Source: Candidatus Berkelbacteria bacterium (GTDB lineage: Bacteria > Patescibacteriota > UBA1384 > VFKW01). From it: a stretch of 5,247 nucleotides of DNA. Positions 5,042 through 5,247 of this stretch are shown here, one piece after another (position 1 is the first letter of the stretch; the number at the start of each line of letters is the position of its first letter). Location of the stretch: positions 1 through 5,247 of the forward strand of contig VFKW01000178.1 of assembly GCA_009885355.1 (NCBI GenBank), read 5' to 3'. The notes below the pieces were generated by a model. The model was given only the letters and a program-made list of their open reading frames with translations. It searched no databases and was not told the DNA's origin. The translations under genes and the position numbers were made by a program.

Positions 5042-5247
5042 ATGTCAAGAAATAAAAGAGATCCGTTTGACCTGAGTAAAGTGTTTATTCAGGCACTGGC
5101 AGTATTATGGCCATATCTAAGAAGCGATGATTTCCGAGTATTACCCTATATTTTAGTGAATGCTGTTGAGGGAACTAATATAGATTTTTCTTTAGCAGCA
5201 TCACAAATTCCACCGGGTTTCTTGGAAAAAGGTATGGGGAGATGTTC
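5042..5247 (+). CDS. Unrecognised protein, 5' part only (runs off the window)
   Basis: An ORF opens at ATG 5042 and stays open for 68 codons to the edge. AGGAGGG at 5030-5036 lies five bases before the start, and a good promoter is at 4970-4998, so this is a real gene start. The nearer ATG at 5038 is in another frame and meets TAA after five codons. The protein begins MSRNKRDPFDLSKVFIQALA and later has WPYLRSDDFRVLPYI (23-37) and SQIPPGFLEKG (54-64). There is no signal peptide or obvious membrane helix in the visible part, and I recognise no domain. The terminator before it separates it from hisIG. Confidence 0.75.
   Translation, partial: MSRNKRDPFDLSKVFIQALAVLWPYLRSDDFRVLPYILVNAVEGTNIDFSLAASQIPPGFLEKGMGRC

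Noticed and set aside
1..5247. CRISPR array, tRNA, insertion sequence or riboswitch
   Set aside because: No regularly spaced repeats, no cloverleaf, no transposase and no long structured leader were seen on either strand.

Overview
The window looks like chromosomal DNA from an AT-rich, uncultivated bacterium. Small proteins, short intergenic gaps, Shine-Dalgarno sites and a YerC-type regulator beside a cut-down set of histidine genes would fit a Patescibacteria/CPR genome. This is inference from protein style only; there is no rRNA or other marker to settle it. All complete genes read with the standard code, and all complete genes stop at TAA.

Left part (1-2740, mostly minus strand). After about 165 bases of AT-rich DNA with no convincing gene there is a strong bidirectional hairpin terminator. 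It ends a 612-residue exported subtilisin-family serine protease with a propeptide, an intact Asp/His/Ser triad, a carboxypeptidase-regulatory-like domain and a C-terminal Ig-like domain. Upstream on the same strand lies a 204-residue GyrI-like small-molecule-binding protein. A short divergent promoter region (2729-2809) separates this from a rightward 100-residue protein that resembles DUF2103 in layout.

Right part (3113-5247, plus strand). A TrpR-superfamily YerC/YecD-type repressor (called here hisR-like) has its own well-formed extended -10 promoter and its own small terminator. Immediately after that terminator is a perfect 9-bp inverted repeat, GTACCAAAT-T-ATTTGGTAC, which overlaps the likely -10 of the next transcript. 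That transcript carries hisI (phosphoribosyl-AMP cyclohydrolase) and hisG (long-form ATP phosphoribosyltransferase), overlapping by 8 bases and closed by a strong terminator. The simplest reading is a local regulator-operator-target unit controlling histidine synthesis. It contains steps 1 and 3 of the pathway, and no hisE (step 2) or other his gene is present. A new gene with its own promoter begins at 5042 and runs off the right edge; I do not recognise it.

The most interesting points are the predicted repressor/operator pair and the isolated two-gene hisI-hisG operon. The hisIG genes are visibly richer in G+C than their surroundings, which suggests transfer or different selection.
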